DNA from: Clostridia bacterium
GTDB taxonomy: Bacteria > Bacillota_A > Clostridia > Oscillospirales > Acutalibacteraceae
NCBI GenBank assembly: GCA_024699005.1
Contig: JAILQN010000284.1
Coordinates: 1-41,961 of the forward strand
Reading direction: 5' to 3'
Length of the DNA: 41,961 nucleotides
The notes below the pieces were generated by a model, which was given only the letters and a program-made list of their open reading frames with translations, had not been told where the DNA came from and did no database searches. Both the position numbers and the translations under genes were made by a program. The number at the start of each line of letters is the position of its first letter. Within the stretch, counting starts at the first letter, position 1. Below are positions 41,706-41,961 of the stretch, piece after piece.

Positions 41706-41961
41706 ATTCATCTGTGATAATTCCGTATGCCCTGAGCTGTTCAAAGAACTCATCGGCGTCCTGCCTTGCGGTCTCGATATCTGTCTCAAATTCCTCCGCC
41801 AGATTCAGAGCCGCTTGCTCTTCATCCGAACCGCGTTCGATCTCATCCATAAGGAACGCGCCGGTTTCCGTCAGGGTGAAAATCCCGTTGAATTCCCGCG
41901 TTTTTTCGCCGACAGGCATAAGCAGGGTCTCGCCGCATATCCTTCGGCATATAAAATCTTT
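41704..41961 (-). CDS. PqqD-like protein (5' end cut by window edge)
   Basis: The frame runs open from the window edge, so the visible 85 residues start KDFICRRICGETLLMPVGEK and probably lack only a few N-terminal residues; the ATG at 41919 is internal. The pattern (F-x-R-x-[IV]-x-G-E, then VPVGE-like, NGIFTLTETGAFLMDEI, and a helical EEFETDIETARQDADEFFEQLR end with a GII turn) is that of PqqD/RiPP-recognition-element proteins. These bind leader peptides for radical-SAM or other peptide-modifying enzymes; stand-alone copies also occur in Clostridia without a known partner. No precursor peptide or maturase is in this window; upstream genes are outside it. Confidence 0.75.
   Translation of the reverse strand, partial: KDFICRRICGETLLMPVGEKTREFNGIFTLTETGAFLMDEIERGSDEEQAALNLAEEFETDIETARQDADEFFEQLRAYGIITDE

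Overview
The window looks like chromosomal DNA of an anaerobic Clostridia-type Firmicute, most likely a gut member of the Oscillospirales/Christensenellales kind. GC is intermediate (roughly 45-50%), purine-rich ribosome binding sites and TTGaca/TATAAT promoters are clear, and the gene families are typical of that group: PyrK/PyrD type 1B, a zinc-ribbon/PASTA kinase-like protein, DUF6273 and dockerin modules, GPH-type sugar symporters, an LCP protein and a PqqD-like protein. The taxonomic guess is inference from gene content; no rRNA or tRNA is present.

Layout. The left edge (1-34, minus) holds the first codons of a truncated gene. A minus-strand block at 170-6433 is a pyrimidine operon, pyrC-pyrK-pyrD-pyrF, continued by a D-2-hydroxyacid dehydrogenase and a secreted PPC-repeat protein. 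Its consensus promoter sits so close to pyrC that the mRNA is predicted to be leaderless. Divergently transcribed are a NUDIX protein with a pyrophosphatase-like N-terminus and a COG2426 membrane protein. Next come a D,D-carboxypeptidase (minus) and a metallophosphoesterase (plus). The serine operon serC-serA, followed by an Fe-dependent alcohol dehydrogenase (10061-13460, minus), faces an HAD-IB phosphatase (a SerB candidate) and a PAP2 phosphatase.

An intergenic stretch of about 450 bp (14971-15416) carries a terminator and a MITE-like inverted-repeat element. From 24219 down to 15417 (minus) lies a glycoside-use cluster: GPH symporter, GH78-like rhamnosidase, YdjC/ChbG deacetylase and a 1407-residue secreted dockerin protein. 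Another minus operon (26963-24319) encodes two related surface lipo-/membrane proteins around an SDR oxidoreductase. A third (32625-27071) encodes a zinc-ribbon PASTA pseudokinase and both halves of an asymmetric ABC exporter; a second GH78-like gene follows (35027-32682).

At 35.1 kb the coding direction switches to plus: a GH3-family acyl-adenylase with a secreted GDSL-type esterase, then an LCP wall-polymer ligase, an AT-rich acyltransferase-3 gene and a GT4 glycosyltransferase. The last three suggest cell-envelope glycan assembly. The right edge holds a nearly complete PqqD-like gene on the minus strand.

The most notable items are the pseudokinase/asymmetric exporter operon, the leaderless pyr promoter, the GH3-GDSL pair, the paralogous lipoprotein/SDR operon, the MITE-like repeat and the modular dockerin protein.
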